Shown here one piece after another: positions 1 to 11,432 of a stretch of DNA of 64,000 nucleotides. Under the pieces are notes generated by a model that was not told the origin of the DNA, did not search any database, and worked only from the letters and a program-made list of their open reading frames with translations. The stretch is from Turritopsis dohrnii (Eukaryota; Cnidaria; Hydrozoa; Anthoathecata; Oceaniidae). Where the stretch lies: assembly GCA_027922465.2 (NCBI GenBank), contig BQMF02000174.1:310001-374000 (forward strand), read 5' to 3'. The position numbers and the translations under genes were made by a program. Each line of letters starts with the position of its first letter. Positions within the stretch are counted from its first letter, which is position 1.

Positions 1-114
1 TCATCCTATTTGAACAATCATCACTGTGTGACTTTAAAGAACTTGCATCACCCTTTTCTGAAGTATGATAACAATACCTTCACCTATACAGAAAGACACA
101 ACAGCAACACTTAC

Positions 115-907
115 GGATGGCAATGTCCAACACCAACTGTCACAATACCTGCAAACATATCCAAGTAACGTCTGCCATCAATATCATATAGCCATTGTTT
201 GTGACCCTGTAAATGGTCGAAAAAATTGTTGAAAATCATCAATCAGCTATGTATCGAGTGATTATGAGATTACTGCACTGGACAGTTTTGAGACAAGTTA
301 AGTTATTAAAGGTAGTTAAAGAAAGGTTTCAGCTACTAACCTGGTGAATAAAAACAGGTTTTTTATAAAAGGTCAACAGGCCTGGTACCAGATTCTTCTG
401 ACGTATTTCCTGTACTTTCTCATAGCTCATTCCCTAGAGAGTTCATTACAAATGGGTAAGAACTTTCATACATTTTTTCGATTAATATTTCAATAAAGGA
501 GTATTGGAAAATACTCAAATTTGGGAAAACATTTTCATAATTTTTGGTTCAAATGTTAATGTTTATACCTAGCATTCATGTTAAGCATTATGCATGTTAT
601 TATTGCAAACCTATGGAAACTTCAAACTTATCGAAAATGACCATAAGTAACCATTTAAAATTCCTGATACAGATTAGTTATTTTTTGTAAATGCTTTACT
701 TATAAACAAATAGTCATCCAAGGAGGATGATAACTGAACTGAAATGATACATTATTTCAATATGCATAGGAAAGATTGTACCTCATATTTTTCAGGTTCA
801 AAGCTACATTCAGGCATGGAGACGCCACCAACTGATGTTTTTGCAATCCATGACGTGGAAAAACTTCTCTGGATCAACTTGTTTCCTTTGAACAATTGTG
901 ATGCCAT
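115..907 (-). CDS. AGXT2: AGXT2-like mitochondrial aminotransferase, first three exons (gene continues off the left edge)
   Basis: Minus-strand gene with exons 782-907 (42 codons), 341-433 (31 codons) and 115-206 (phase 2 end). All junctions are GT-AG and keep frame. The first exon starts ATG GCA TCA and gives a basic, Ser/Thr-rich leader typical of a mitochondrial targeting peptide, then [12 protein letters not shown]. The next exons give YEKVQEIR...PVFIHQ and [16 protein letters not shown] followed by [15 protein letters not shown]. This order and wording match the N-terminal region of alanine-glyoxylate aminotransferase 2, a class III PLP-dependent enzyme that uses glyoxylate or pyruvate as amino acceptor and also handles dimethylarginine and beta-aminoisobutyrate. 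Only about 103 of roughly 510 residues are here, so the PLP lysine is outside the window. A related class III aminotransferase (e.g. PHYKPL/ETNPPL type) is less likely because of the MPxCxFxPExY start. Confidence 0.85.
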
Positions 908-1694
908 TTTAGTCTGAAAGAGTAATAGTTAGTCAGAAAGTTGATAATACACAAATTCACTTTAATAAACAACAATAAAGAGAACTGCAAAAGAAAGGTG
1001 AAAACAAATCATTTTTTCCTTTGTTTCGCATTTCAAATCAGGCAATGAAAGTTTATTAATGCAGAGTGATAGAAATGTAATGAATGAAACTCTCCCAGCC
1101 CTTTCTAATAATTTTCAAGTTATTGTTTTCGTAACTATCAACACTTTTTTACATCATTCTTTGCTATTATTCTTTAGCTCTTTATCAATTTTTAAATGAC
1201 GAGCATCTTAGAATCTGAAAATTTCACATGAATGTTAGCATCAATTAAAAGTCAGAGAAAATTATCAAATGAGACAAAATTTATCCCTAAAAATCATCAA
1301 ATTCCCTGTTTTACACTAACTCATTTTCACAAAAATCAAAAATAAAGTTTACCAATGAATAAGTTTTAATTGGCTGCAAAAGTTCATATATATATTTTTA
1401 AGACCAGCTATTGTTACATGCTATTTCAGGCATGTAGCATCTGGAAGTGCCTTTGCAAATGGGAGCTTATTTTCTTACTTTTTCTTTTGAAAATTTAAAA
1501 GAATATTGCAAAAATAAAATTTCGAAGTACAATTTGACGAGGTAAATCCTTAACTGTTCATTTTCAGGAAAGAGCAAATGACGAAATGACAATTTATTCC
1601 ATAAAATAAACATAAAAGTTTGTTTACTAGTAAATGATTAAAAGAAAATAATCACTGACAGTTGTGAAAGACTATTTTGAATAACTATCAACTA
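908..1694. other. Gene-free stretch upstream of the AGXT2-like gene
   Basis: AT-rich sequence with no convincing ORF, splice-bounded exon or inverted repeat. The promoter of the minus-strand AGXT2-like gene should lie in the first few hundred bases, but no TATA box is recognisable. Confidence 0.5.
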
Positions 1695-2001
1695 CCTTAA
1701 AGTCACAAAAGTCGTGAACACAAAAAGCCATGAGCAAATTGTCGCGACTTTCGCGACATTTTGTGTACACAACATTTTTCTGTTTTAGCATTTGCGACTT
1801 TTTGTGCTTGTGATTTAAATTTTTTCACGAAAAAATATTACAAGTCAGTTAATGCAGAAAGAGGGTGTGTGGGTGTGTTCTTATTACGTACAGGATTTTA
1901 TGCGTACAAAATTTTTCTCAAAATTGTTTTAATTTACCCAACTTTTATCAGTAAAGGGTGCTTGTGACTATTAATGCTTGTGACTTTTTTAGACTTTAAG
2001 G
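1695..2001. mobile_element. Short inverted-repeat element (MITE-like)
   Basis: The left end ccttaaagtcacaaaagtc and the right end gacttttttagactttaagg are near-perfect reverse complements. The interior is built of variants of gtcgcgactttc and gcttgtgactt. No clear target duplication flanks it, so the superfamily is open. Confidence 0.5.
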
Positions 2002-2470
2002 CACATCATTTCTAAAACAAAGCTGATAATTTGGTTTGTTTTATACTCCTTTTCACCAAACTTTCGTCTAACTTTCTTTTTCTTGAACTAATCATAATTC
2101 AAGCATTGACTTCAATTAAACTTGTTGACTTGTTTTGGCACTTCTAAGAAGCTAACAAGTAAATAAATCAGTATCATTGCATTATAAATGTCAATAGTTA
2201 TGGGACCCCATTACCCAAGTTTCATCAATGATGTACTGAAATACTACACAGCTGAATAAACGATAAAAGGAATTGTACCTTTCCATCTTTTCTAAGTTTT
2301 CTACGAGTTTCTGAAGTACTCTGAAGCTGCAAATCTAAAATAAGATCTTCTATTCTAACATTTTTTCTTATGCACGGATTAGGAGACATTAAGAAAGACA
2401 GCAAAAACATTAGCACTTTTATACTTGTTGTATATACTAATTCATGATTGTGCATACCACTTTTATTTTA
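2002..2470. other. Intergenic; one possible minus-strand exon
   Basis: Mostly featureless. On the minus strand a reading frame ending QLQSTSETRRKLRKDGK stops at a plausible GT donor (gtacaa, near 2277). It is charged and exon-like, but no clear acceptor was found and the protein is not recognised. Confidence 0.25.
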
Positions 2471-2875
2471 AGCACCGGTCAAACGAACACTGTTGCGTCA
2501 ATTGTTGCATTCATAACACACAAATGTTGTCTAATGTTGAACGGCCAAACAACGGTGTTGCATGGCTATACAACAAAATGAACATGTTCATTTTTTGTTG
2601 TAATGTGTTGTAGTAATGTTGCAACCTTTTTTATGATGTTGCATTCATTTGACATATCAAAACAAAATTTTCTTATAACATTTTGAATTTCAAACATCAA
2701 ATTTCAAAAGTCAAATTGAATGGTTAGCATGATGGTATCTATTTTGAAAAGACTCGAAAATGAAATGTTTTAGACAATGTTGCAAGAAAATAACCACCAC
2801 CTCAAACAATTGCAACATTTTTGCAAATGTTGCATCTAATGTTGCGTGAAATGTTGCTTTCCTTTGACCAGCGCT
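2471..2875. mobile_element. MITE with TTA target duplication (PIF/Harbinger-like)
   Basis: The termini AGCACCGGTCAAACG and, reverse-complemented, AGCGCTGGTCAAAGG form imperfect terminal inverted repeats flanked by TTA on both sides (2468-2470 and 2876-2878). A 3-bp TWA duplication is the mark of PIF/Harbinger. The ~405 bp interior is packed with degenerate copies of aatgttgcaa and its complement and has no coding capacity. Confidence 0.65.
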
Positions 2876-2899
2876 TTACAGAGTGAATATTTAATCAAT

Positions 2900-3390
2900 T
2901 TTACAGTCAAGATCTTCTTATGTCTCAGTAAAACCAGGTAGAGGTGAGAAACATCTTTTTCACGATTAGTATCAAAGCACGTGGCATATGACGTCATATT
3001 TTATCACCACAGGGGAATCATTGCATTGCATCCCCAATCGAACATGACATTTTTGGGGAAATCTCGAGAACCAACAGGGATAACTAACATCTTTTGGAGT
3101 TGGCGATACAGGTGATAGGGTGACAAAGTTTTGGGCCTAAATATTTTTGGGTACTGTGGTTATGATGTCATCAAAATCTTAGTAACAGTTGAACATAGAA
3201 AAATGATCCCAATGATTCTTTGATCAGATTTTCAAGCTCCATAACATGGGTATACTTTCTGTTCGTAATTCTATGATTTTATTCTTCGTCACCTATTTTC
3301 AACAGGGGATTTGCACACATTGCAGTCGAAATTAAAAGCTGTAAAAAACTTTTACGCAGGATATATACCAGCCTTGTTATAATAATTGTC
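2900..3390. repeat. ~500 bp interspersed repeat, copy 1
   Basis: Shares ordered blocks with three other places in the first 9 kb: taaaaccaggtagaggtgag, a cacgtggcatatgacgtca segment, cgagaaccaacagggataac, gatagggtgac, gatgtcatcaaaatctt and aacatgggtatactttc. No coding capacity or terminal repeats were recognised. Confidence 0.7.
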
Positions 3391-3431
3391 TTTGTGTGTC
3401 TGTCTTTTATTTTAGGGTGATAGATTTAATA

Positions 3432-3930
3432 ACATTTTACAGCAGGTTCTTCTAATGTCCGTGTAAAACCACATAGAGGTGAGAGACACTTTTTTCATGA
3501 TTATTTTAAAAACACGTGGTATGACGTCAGTTTTTTAAATCTATCAGAGGGGAACCATTTGATTGCATCCCCAATTGAATACAACATTTTTAGGTAAATA
3601 TCTCGAGAACCAAAAGGGATAACTGACGGTTTTTTGGGTCTACGATACAAACGATAGGGTGACCAAAAATTTGGGCCAAAATTTTTTGGGGGACCAGTCC
3701 GTAACATCATCAAAATCTTTTTTCGATGATATCTCTCTAATGATCGATCGTAGCGAAACGATCCCATACACTTTTTAATCAGTTTTTCAAGCTCTACAAC
3801 ATGGGTAAACTTTCCGTTTCCAATTCCGTAACTAAAATTTTTGTCAGAGGGCTTGCACACCTTGATTATATTTTTCCTCACCTATTTTCGACATGCGTTT
3901 TGCATACATCTTGTGCGAAGTTAGACGCAG
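3432..3930. repeat. ~500 bp interspersed repeat, copy 2
   Basis: Same block order and orientation as the copy starting near 2900 (tagaggtgagagacactttt, cgagaaccaaaagggataac, gatagggtgacc, catcatcaaaatctt, aacatgggtaaactttcc). The reading frame on its minus strand is a by-product of the repeat. Confidence 0.7.
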
Positions 3931-5799
3931 TAAATGTTTTTACCATTTTTGCCCCGGCAGCGAGCGAGGAGGAATAGTAGTTTCACGAGATAGGAAAATG
4001 ACAGTTTTCGATTTTGTTCATCATCATAATCATCATCCAACTTTTGTGTTGCTGTAACTCAGTGGTATACAATTAGCAGACTTTGCTTTTTCCCTGTTTC
4101 AAAGCATGGTGAAAGACTGAATATTTTATCGTATCTTTTTCCTCATTTATTTTTCTGTTATACTATGTTTTTTAGGAAGGTTCTATGCTAAAATTACTTA
4201 GACATTTTTCGTATTACTTTTGTGTTTTTTAGTGAAAGGAACAACAAGGATTTTGAAGCACAGCTTGAAATCTGAAATTTTGCCAACCATGCATTTTATT
4301 TTTGTATATACTTTGTGCATATATATTTTATATTGTATAATAGCTATAAATCTTTCATTCAATAAATTCAATGCACTGATCTTTGGTGGATATTTCCTAA
4401 AAGACTTGTGATTGGATTTTTGTGTATGTAAGAAAACAATATTACAAATTGTTGTTCTTCGTCCAAACTGTTCAAACCTAGTATGATCATGATCAGTAAA
4501 ACCTATTTATATTTTTCCTTGTTTTTTTTTTTTTGTAAACTTTTTGGCAATTATTTTTTGAATCAAAGTTTAAAACACAGATTTCTAATGGATTTTTCGC
4601 TTGAATTATTGTTTTTGAAAAAGTTTGTTGTTTTCTTTTGGCTCCTATATAATTTCTTTAACAAATCTTATTTTAATTATAAAATACGTATCCATGGTTA
4701 CAGTTCACATATTTCTTTTATTTGTAACAAATACTTTCTGATATTACTTGTTAAGGCCTTATTTACACTTTTTAAAAGATATATTAGCATCAGTGGGACT
4801 TAGGCTTAAGAGATAACAAAATGTAACAAAATTTTCAGCTGTTTAAGTTTAGATCTATTTGGTTTGCATATTCCAAGTTAGTTTTGAAATACCACTGCGG
4901 CTAGACTATGTCACATCAGCACTTAAAATAACTGCCGGTCACCGGTCATTGGCCGCCATAATGATGTCTGTGACCGTCTGAAAACTTTAATAAACGGCCA
5001 ACATGACCGGCCACTTATTTTGTGAGACATAATAATTATTTACTCCTGTTAAAACCTTTATAGAACCTTCCTATATAAAGAAAAATCACAATCAAATAAC
5101 CATAACAGGTTGTGTAATATGAGTAAAATAAAATGTACAGAAAAAATGGCGTATGTGATGTCTACTATTCTTAAGTGAAAGGGAAAAAAATTAACACTCC
5201 TCCTCCGTGATTTTATTTAAATTAAACAACTTAAGTGAAAACAATGTCGAATTTTTTTGTTACAGAAAAACTCAAACACGTGTTCTCTTATGTCTATTCC
5301 GTACAGGTGTTAGTGCTTATTATCTTAATTAAAAAGATTGACGTACAACGAAAGTATAATTGAAAAAGAAAAAAAAGATCACTCTGTTTTGAAACTTATC
5401 AAAAAAAATAATAAACAATTTTTTCTTGAACTGCCAATGGGGAATTATTCTTCAAATGATTTTAATTTCGAGTTTTTTTTGTGTTATGTCTATTTCCAGT
5501 GTTTTCAAAAACCTGTCCAACCATAGGTCTGCTTATTCTCAGTCTATTGCGGGGGCATTCATTCTAGAACTACTTGCTAGTATATTTTGTTACCTTAAAT
5601 CTGAAGCTACAATTTGATAAACTAGTGAAAGTTGTTGTAAATGTCTTTTGTTCTACTATAATATCTGACGATCTTACGGAGCAAAGATTTCTCGTGGATG
5701 AGAAATGGTGGTCTGTTAATTTAATAGCTGATTCTCTGTTTGTCTGTCTCTCTGTCACACAAAATGGTAGATTGAGCTGTGAGAGAAATGATTTATTTT
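3931..5799. other. AT-rich stretch without recognised genes
   Basis: Long T-rich runs give hydrophobic reading frames that look like chance products of composition. A short region near 4930-5010 has repeated ccggtcaccggtca / gaccggccac words of unknown meaning. Confidence 0.5.
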
Positions 5800-6345
5800 C
5801 TTCTGCGCGACGTCAGTGTGAAGCCATTCCATTGAGACCCAATAGAACGCGACGTTTAGGGAAAATTATCTTGGTAACCAATAGGAATAACTGACGTTTT
5901 TTGGGGTCCGCAATACAGGCGATAGGGTGACGAAAAACTTGGGTCTAATTTTTTTGGGGACGGGTCTGTGACGTCATCAAAACTTTGATCGACGGTATCT
6001 CTGTAATGGTTGGTTGCAGCAATACGATCCCATACAGTACCGTTCAGATGAAATTTTACATGCATGAAAATTATCACATGCATATTTCGTGATTGAACAA
6101 AAGAATGCACATGAATTTGATTATTAAAACACGCAGTTGGTATAACAAGAAAAAATATTTAACTTCGTGTGATAAGAATGGACACATGAACATTCTTTGT
6201 GCAAACATGAGATGTTAAGTCGTAAATCTCATGTATATACATTGAAGTTTCATGCAAACAGTACTGTACATTATTTTGATCAGTTTTTTGAGCTCCACAA
6301 CATGGGTGCACTTATCATTGCCATTTCCTTAAATTTATTTTTGTG
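5800..6345. repeat. ~500 bp interspersed repeat, copy 3, interrupted by a MITE
   Basis: Contains the family blocks ttggtaaccaataggaataac, acaggcgatagggtgacg, gtgacgtcatcaaaactt, cgatcccatac and ccacaacatgggtgcac. Comparison with the copy at 3432-3930 shows that the stretch 6035-6266 is an insertion. Confidence 0.65.
6035..6266. mobile_element. MITE with TA target duplication (Tc1/mariner-like), inside repeat copy 3
   Basis: The ends CAGTACCGTTCAGATGAAA and, reverse-complemented, CAGTACTGTTTGCATGAAA are inverted repeats flanked by TA (6033-6034, 6267-6268). Removing it plus one TA restores the cccatacattat...gatcag sequence seen in the other copies of the host repeat. It is 232 bp and non-coding. 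Confidence 0.75.
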
Positions 6346-6465
6346 AACTGGACGCAGGCTGAACATGAGCGTTTAGTATTGAAAACACAAACTGATCGAA
6401 TTCACATAATCGATGTCGTCGCTTTCTTGGAAAGATCAGTTTCTCTGAAACTACGAGATTAAGAA

Positions 6466-8075
6466 CCGTGAGTTGAGGTGAGATTCAACTCTGTGGGGCG
6501 AGATTCAACATGCCAAAATCAAGCTACATCTGGTCAGTAATTCAAATACATTACATTTTTTAAAACTAAACCAAGTTATACAACACAAAAAAGATTTAAA
6601 GTAATCAAAACATTCATTAATGATTACCATTTAAGAGACTCTGGCTATTAAAATGTCACGATCCATCAATCTCGTTATGTACAGGCTTCAAATGTTTTGA
6701 CGACAAAATAGCCCCGCTGAACAAAACGCGTTTTCCAAAATGGGAATGTTGTTTTAGTTTCTCTGTGAGAAAAATGTTTTCATAAATTTCATTTCGGTTC
6801 GTTAGATTTTGATATACGATGGTAAAAGTTGTTATAAGAAATAGTTTAAAATTTTAGGTTTTGACAACAGGTTTGTATAGAATTTCATAAATGGTCAGTG
6901 GATTTTTGGTGTGAATCACAACTACACCACCGCGGTTGCTTGAAAATGAAAGTGAATGCCTGGTTTCTACATTGCAAATCGGTTAAGTTGAGCCTATTAG
7001 GATGAGTTCTAGTCATAGTCAGAGATTTCAAATCTTGTGACAAAAAGTTGTAGATTGCATTTTAAATGAAACATTGTCAGACAAGTATTAATTCAATATT
7101 AACATCGGAAGCAAAAAGAAATATACGACGCACAATATCATTTTTTGTTATTTTATTTTTTTCCTTTGCGACAATGAAACTGCTTTTTCTCCAGATTTAT
7201 TGTCCAATAATTCTTTTGTGCATATTTAATGGTTGTACACTCAAGATGAAATTTTGCGCTGCAACTATCACACACGATCCAGCGACTTTCACACTCGTCG
7301 TCCCATTTTTGATCACATTTTTTGCATTCCTCTTCCGTTTTACTTTTCAAATCGTTGGGTTGCAGGGCTCTTCCCGGAGTTATATCATTAACGGGGGCCC
7401 CATTGAAGAAGATTTTCCATCTCTCGATGGGAGTTGATGGAGTGTATACGGTGTGCACTTTTTAATCTTTGAACCCTTTACAAAGTAATTGCACAGTCAT
7501 CAATTCTCTCCATCGTTCTCTCCATCATTGCATAAGACCCGCCGATAAGCTTTGTAGGTGCGCTGGGTTGGACGGAAAGATGTTTTAGAGGGCGATATTG
7601 CTCAGTGAAAACCGTCTTTGAAAAATAAATTTTGCACACAGTGATCAATCATCTCCCTCAGTTTGTTTCACTACATAGCTTCCACCCACGCACCCCAAAA
7701 TACGACCCGCGCATTAGTAGCTTTTATAAACACGCTTGTGAAAGAGCGAAAGGTGACTGGGCGGAGGGTGGACATCACTTCATGGAAACCGTCTTTGAGA
7801 AATCCTAATTGGTGGTATAAAAATAAACGTGCACGGCTTATTTACGAAGTCTTTTAACTCGTGTTGGGATTTGAAGAGCTCAAAGGCAATTTACATTCGG
7901 CATTTGTAAAAATATAAAAAAAATTTTATTGTAGAGTGTAGTATAGATTACATCTTGGTTCAGATATGCGATGTTGTTGTTTTGAAATTTCGAATTATTT
8001 TGTTGAATGTTGTGGTCTGGATAATGGTGCTGTTGAATCTCACCCCACTGAGTTGAATCTCACCCCAACTCACGG
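6466..8075. mobile_element. 1.6 kb DNA-transposon relic with long duplicated terminal inverted repeats
   Basis: The left end CCGTGAGTTGAGGTGAGATT... recurs as the reverse complement at the right end (about 8029-8075). Each arm contains two tandem copies of the word GTGAGATTCAAC(A/T). The arms match over about 45 bp with few differences. No certain target duplication was found. The interior holds a PHD-finger fragment on the minus strand. Confidence 0.6.
7153..7458 (-). pseudogene. PHD-finger-like transposase C-terminal fragment
   Basis: The ~101-residue frame contains CKKCDQKW, then ESRWIVCDSCSAKFHLEC and a final YWTINLEKKQFHC. The Cys/His spacing is that of a PHD-type zinc finger (C-x2-C ... 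C-x2-C-x4-H-x2-C ... C). Such fingers sit at the C-terminus of several pogo/Tigger- and jerky-type transposases and of some chromatin readers. It lies inside a 1.6 kb element with terminal inverted repeats, so a transposase tail is the better reading. No DDE domain was found upstream on this strand; the rest of the gene is lost. Confidence 0.5.
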
Positions 8076-8917
8076 AATATAATGTAAAATCTTGCACTGA
8101 AATAGAAGAAATATGCAAGCTTATGAAACAAAAGTTTTGGAAGTAAAAGTTAAGTATAATGTCTGAAGTTATTTTTAAAACAGTGACAAAACTGAGCGAA
8201 GTCACCCTGAACGAAAACCCAATAACTTTGCTTTGGAAATGTTCATTTTTGAAGTAAATGACCCCTCATTTTTTTCTAATGGGAAGATCTATATATCTAA
8301 TGAGCTTAGTCTAATAGCTGTATATTATTGTGTATATTATTGGAGATACCATCATGAAGTCAAATGAGTAAAAAAGCCAACAATGGTATATATCCTCTCT
8401 AAGCTCTGCTGTCACTTTCTATTGAAGCCTATTCTTCTAACTAACCGTCATACACTCTTTGAATTCCATTTGTACCATGTACCTATTGTATTAACCATCC
8501 TCCTAGCTTAAAGTATTATTTGCACCGCCATCACAACAACACACGTGTGAGCAGCAGCAGCAAGACGAGAGAATACGCATCAAAACACCTCCATCAAAAA
8601 AAGTTAAGTCAAAAAGTCAAGATATGGTTATTTCTTTATTTTCTGAAGAACTAAAGGAACTAAACAAGGCTTAACAAACACAATAAGCAGTTATAATTGA
8701 CTTACAAACTTCGTGGGAGCTTCGTCTCCAATGAAAGCCTGCAGCAAAATTTGCAGCTATAAAGTTTCGCAATTCTGGGCTCAACGTTGTTGAGGGGGCG
8801 GTCATTCACAAGGGCGAAGCTTAGGGGGCGAAAATCATCGGCCAATCTGTCTTCTTATATTACGCGTTTTTATTTTGTGTCACTGTTTTATTATGTATGA
8901 CTGTTTTAACTAAATTT
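8076..8917. other. Gene-free stretch
   Basis: Nothing recognised beyond AT-rich sequence and a short cagcagcagcaagacg run. Confidence 0.5.
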
Positions 8918-9060
8918 AACGGTCAAGTTCTTCTTATGACCACATAAAACCACGTAGAGGTGAGAGACACTTTTTTCACGACTAGTATATAGTCCGTTTC
9001 TTCACCCCAATCGAACGAGAAGTTTTTTTGTGGCAAACCAATAAGGGATACGGGTTTTTC
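8918..9060. repeat. ~500 bp interspersed repeat, copy 4 (5' part only)
   Basis: Matches the starts of the copies at 2900 and 3432: ggtcaagttcttcttatg, taaaaccacgtagaggtgag, agacacttttttcacgact, ccccaatcgaac and ccaataagggata, then ends abruptly. Confidence 0.6.
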
Positions 9061-10054
9061 TTTTCTTTTTTGAAAACTGTTAAACTTTATTTTTAGGTAT
9101 AATGTCAATTTACAATAATGCTCATTTGCTGTGATTAAACTTGGAAAATGGCGATGTGGAACCCGAAGACACAAAACACATGAACGAATCAGATGAAAAT
9201 TTATTCCTAATCTGAGTCAATTCATAACGACGCGTTAGCTTAGATTGCCTTTTATTTTCTCGTTCGTTGGCTTTGTGTGCATCATCAGATAGGGTGGTTT
9301 CAGGTAAGATTGATTTGGCAGTGGGATTGAACACCCTTATGTCAAAGAAAGTCATCTGACCAAACAGCAAGAGTGCTGCTACATCAACACGAGCTTCTTC
9401 GGATTAGATCGTACTTGCAAGCGTTTCTCATGTTGAAGGTGTCAAAGTTGGTTCTAAGTGGACGTCGTGGTAGCACTCAGAGAATAATTCGGCAGTGACA
9501 TATCTAAGTTCGTTGTGTTGAATTGCGATAAATCCAGCTTTTTATTATTTTTTTCATTTTTGTGTCAGTCTTCCCTAGTCTTCGTCGGGTTTAAGACGTG
9601 TCTTTATAATAAACAGTAAAACTATTGCTTGTGGTGTGTGAAGCGCATGTCTCTGCTATGATGAAGGTGTTAGTGGATATTGAACAAGAAATTCCAGAGG
9701 AAACATCCGAAGATTATATTAGGGAGATTCGTAAACTCGACGAGCCTGTTACACGAAAAAAATCAATTACTTGTGAGAATTTTGCTAAAACTTTCTACTA
9801 AAACTATACTTCAGAGATTTAAAGCCTTTTGTTGTATCAAAAGAAACATCATTACATTGCACGCTTATTTCAAGTGTTAATGTGAAGTTTCTAATGACTT
9901 TGTAGGGAAAAATTCACGAACAACTCTACTAAGTTGTATATAATTCCCTACAAATCTATAGAAAAATAGTGTCGTGTAAACTAAACATGATTTTTTCGAA
10001 TCCCGCTAATTGATCGCATGTATGACAAGTTAAGTAATGTTGGTAAAGATGGAT
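9061..10054. other. Gene-free stretch
   Basis: Several overlapping short reading frames but no domain, splice-bounded exon or repeat that I recognise. Confidence 0.5.
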
Positions 10055-10056
10055 TA

Positions 10057-10567
10057 CCGTATTTCCTCTAATAAACGCCGCCCTCTGATAAACACCGTCC
10101 TCCTCTATTAAACGCCGCACTTATAGCCGAACATTTGTAGTAAATGCCGCCCTCTAATAAACGCCACCTTCTAATAAACGCCGCATCTTGAAAAGCGGCG
10201 TTTATTAGAAAACAGGCTAAACAAGAATTGGTTGAATAGATAATGGTTTTATTTGTTTACTATCAACAAATTCTTTCACATTTACATGAATTGCTATAAA
10301 GGTTTTCATCTCATACAAGAGAACGGCGACAGTGATATTGCTCTTCTTTGACATTTTTGTGAACATATCTTTTGTGTAAAACATTTTCACACAATCTTTT
10401 GTAACCTTTTTAAGGATAGGGAAACATTATTGTTTAAGTTTGCTTCTGTCCAATTTTTCACTTTGTAATAAACGCCGCCCTCTAATGAACGCCGCCCTCT
10501 ATTAAACGCCGCATCCAAAAACTGGAATTTGTAATAAACGCCGCGGCGTTTAATAGAGGAAATACGG
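10057..10567. mobile_element. MITE of the 'taataaacgccgc' type with TA target duplication
   Basis: Starts CCGTATTTCCTCTAATAAACG and ends with its reverse complement, flanked by TA (10055-10056 and 10568-10569). The interior near both ends repeats ctaataaacgccgccct several times. A partial copy lies inverted at about 58880-59080. The TA duplication suggests mobilisation by a Tc1/mariner-type transposase. No coding sequence. Confidence 0.75.
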
Positions 10568-10858
10568 TATATGAAATAATCGAAGGAAAACTCAAGAAGG
10601 ATCTGCAAAGGTTTGTCTCAGATTTAGTTTCGAGGAATGTAAATAATATCAAAAGAGAAAACATTAGATTATTATTTTCCCGCGTTTGAAATAAGCGGGA
10701 AAAGGTTTTCCCGACGATTCTGAAATCGAGATTTCAGCGCATGCGCATTTACGAAAATGCGCCTCTTGTAAGCCTTTAAAAGAGAAGCATCGAAAGATGC
10801 TACTTTCTCTTGGATTTTACGTTTGTACAGTGTACAACTTCATAAAAGAATCATCAAA

Positions 10859-11362
10859 ATGTCAGAAGAACTACTTGAGAAATTGATTCGAAAGATTGAC
10901 AGTATAAGCAACACGGTAGAAGAATTGAAAGCCGATCGATATGGAGAAAAAAGGCAGCTAAAAGAAGATCTGTCCGAGAAAATATCCAAAAAGATCAAAG
11001 CTTGTGAAACGCCATCCTTCAGGAGAGAGTATAACAAGAGTCAATATCTACACAACAGCAAAGTTAAAGAAGCTCTGGAACAGGCAGATGAAGCAATGAA
11101 AGACAAGGATTTGGATAAAGCCCAGAAAAAGATTGAAGAAGGTAGGAACCACATTGATAAAAGACAAAAATTAGTACGTTTGGCAGACAGGGAAGACGAC
11201 GGATGGGAGGTTGCAAGATGTTATTTGTCCGATAATTTAGCAAACGACTCAGAGGATGAGAAACGTATCCTCAGATCTAGGAGGCAAACAGCTTCAGACA
11301 AAAAACGAAGGAATGATCGTAGAAAGAAGAGCCTTTTTAAGGATTCTGTAAAAAGTTTGTAA
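10859..11362 (+). CDS. DIRS-type ORF1 (gag-like), charged coiled-coil protein
   Basis: A 167-residue protein if started at the ATG of MSEELLEKL (10859); the frame is open 12 codons further up to 10823. It begins with a heptad-like coiled coil (LLEKLIRKIDSISNTVEELK), continues with NSKVKEALEQADEAM and IEEGRNHIDKRQKLVRLADR, and ends in a very basic tail (RRQTASDKKRRNDRRKKS). The 'coiled coil, EGxxxIxxRQKLxxxADR, DDxWxxxxxY, acidic, basic tail' layout is that of ORF1 proteins in animal DIRS elements, presumably the nucleic-acid-binding structural protein. The frame is intact, unlike the polymerase behind it. Confidence 0.6.
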   Translation: MSEELLEKLIRKIDSISNTVEELKADRYGEKRQLKEDLSEKISKKIKACETPSFRREYNKSQYLHNSKVKEALEQADEAMKDKDLDKAQKKIEEGRNHIDKRQKLVRLADREDDGWEVARCYLSDNLANDSEDEKRILRSRRQTASDKKRRNDRRKKSLFKDSVKSL

Positions 11363-11432
11363 ATAGATCAGATTTTTTCCAAAAAACAAGTGTTGATACT
11401 AGGAATATTTTTAATTCTAGAACCTGTTATAT

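Noticed and set aside
3501..3881. 126-residue minus-strand frame
   Set aside because: It coincides with one copy of a non-coding repeat; the same frame is broken in the other copies.
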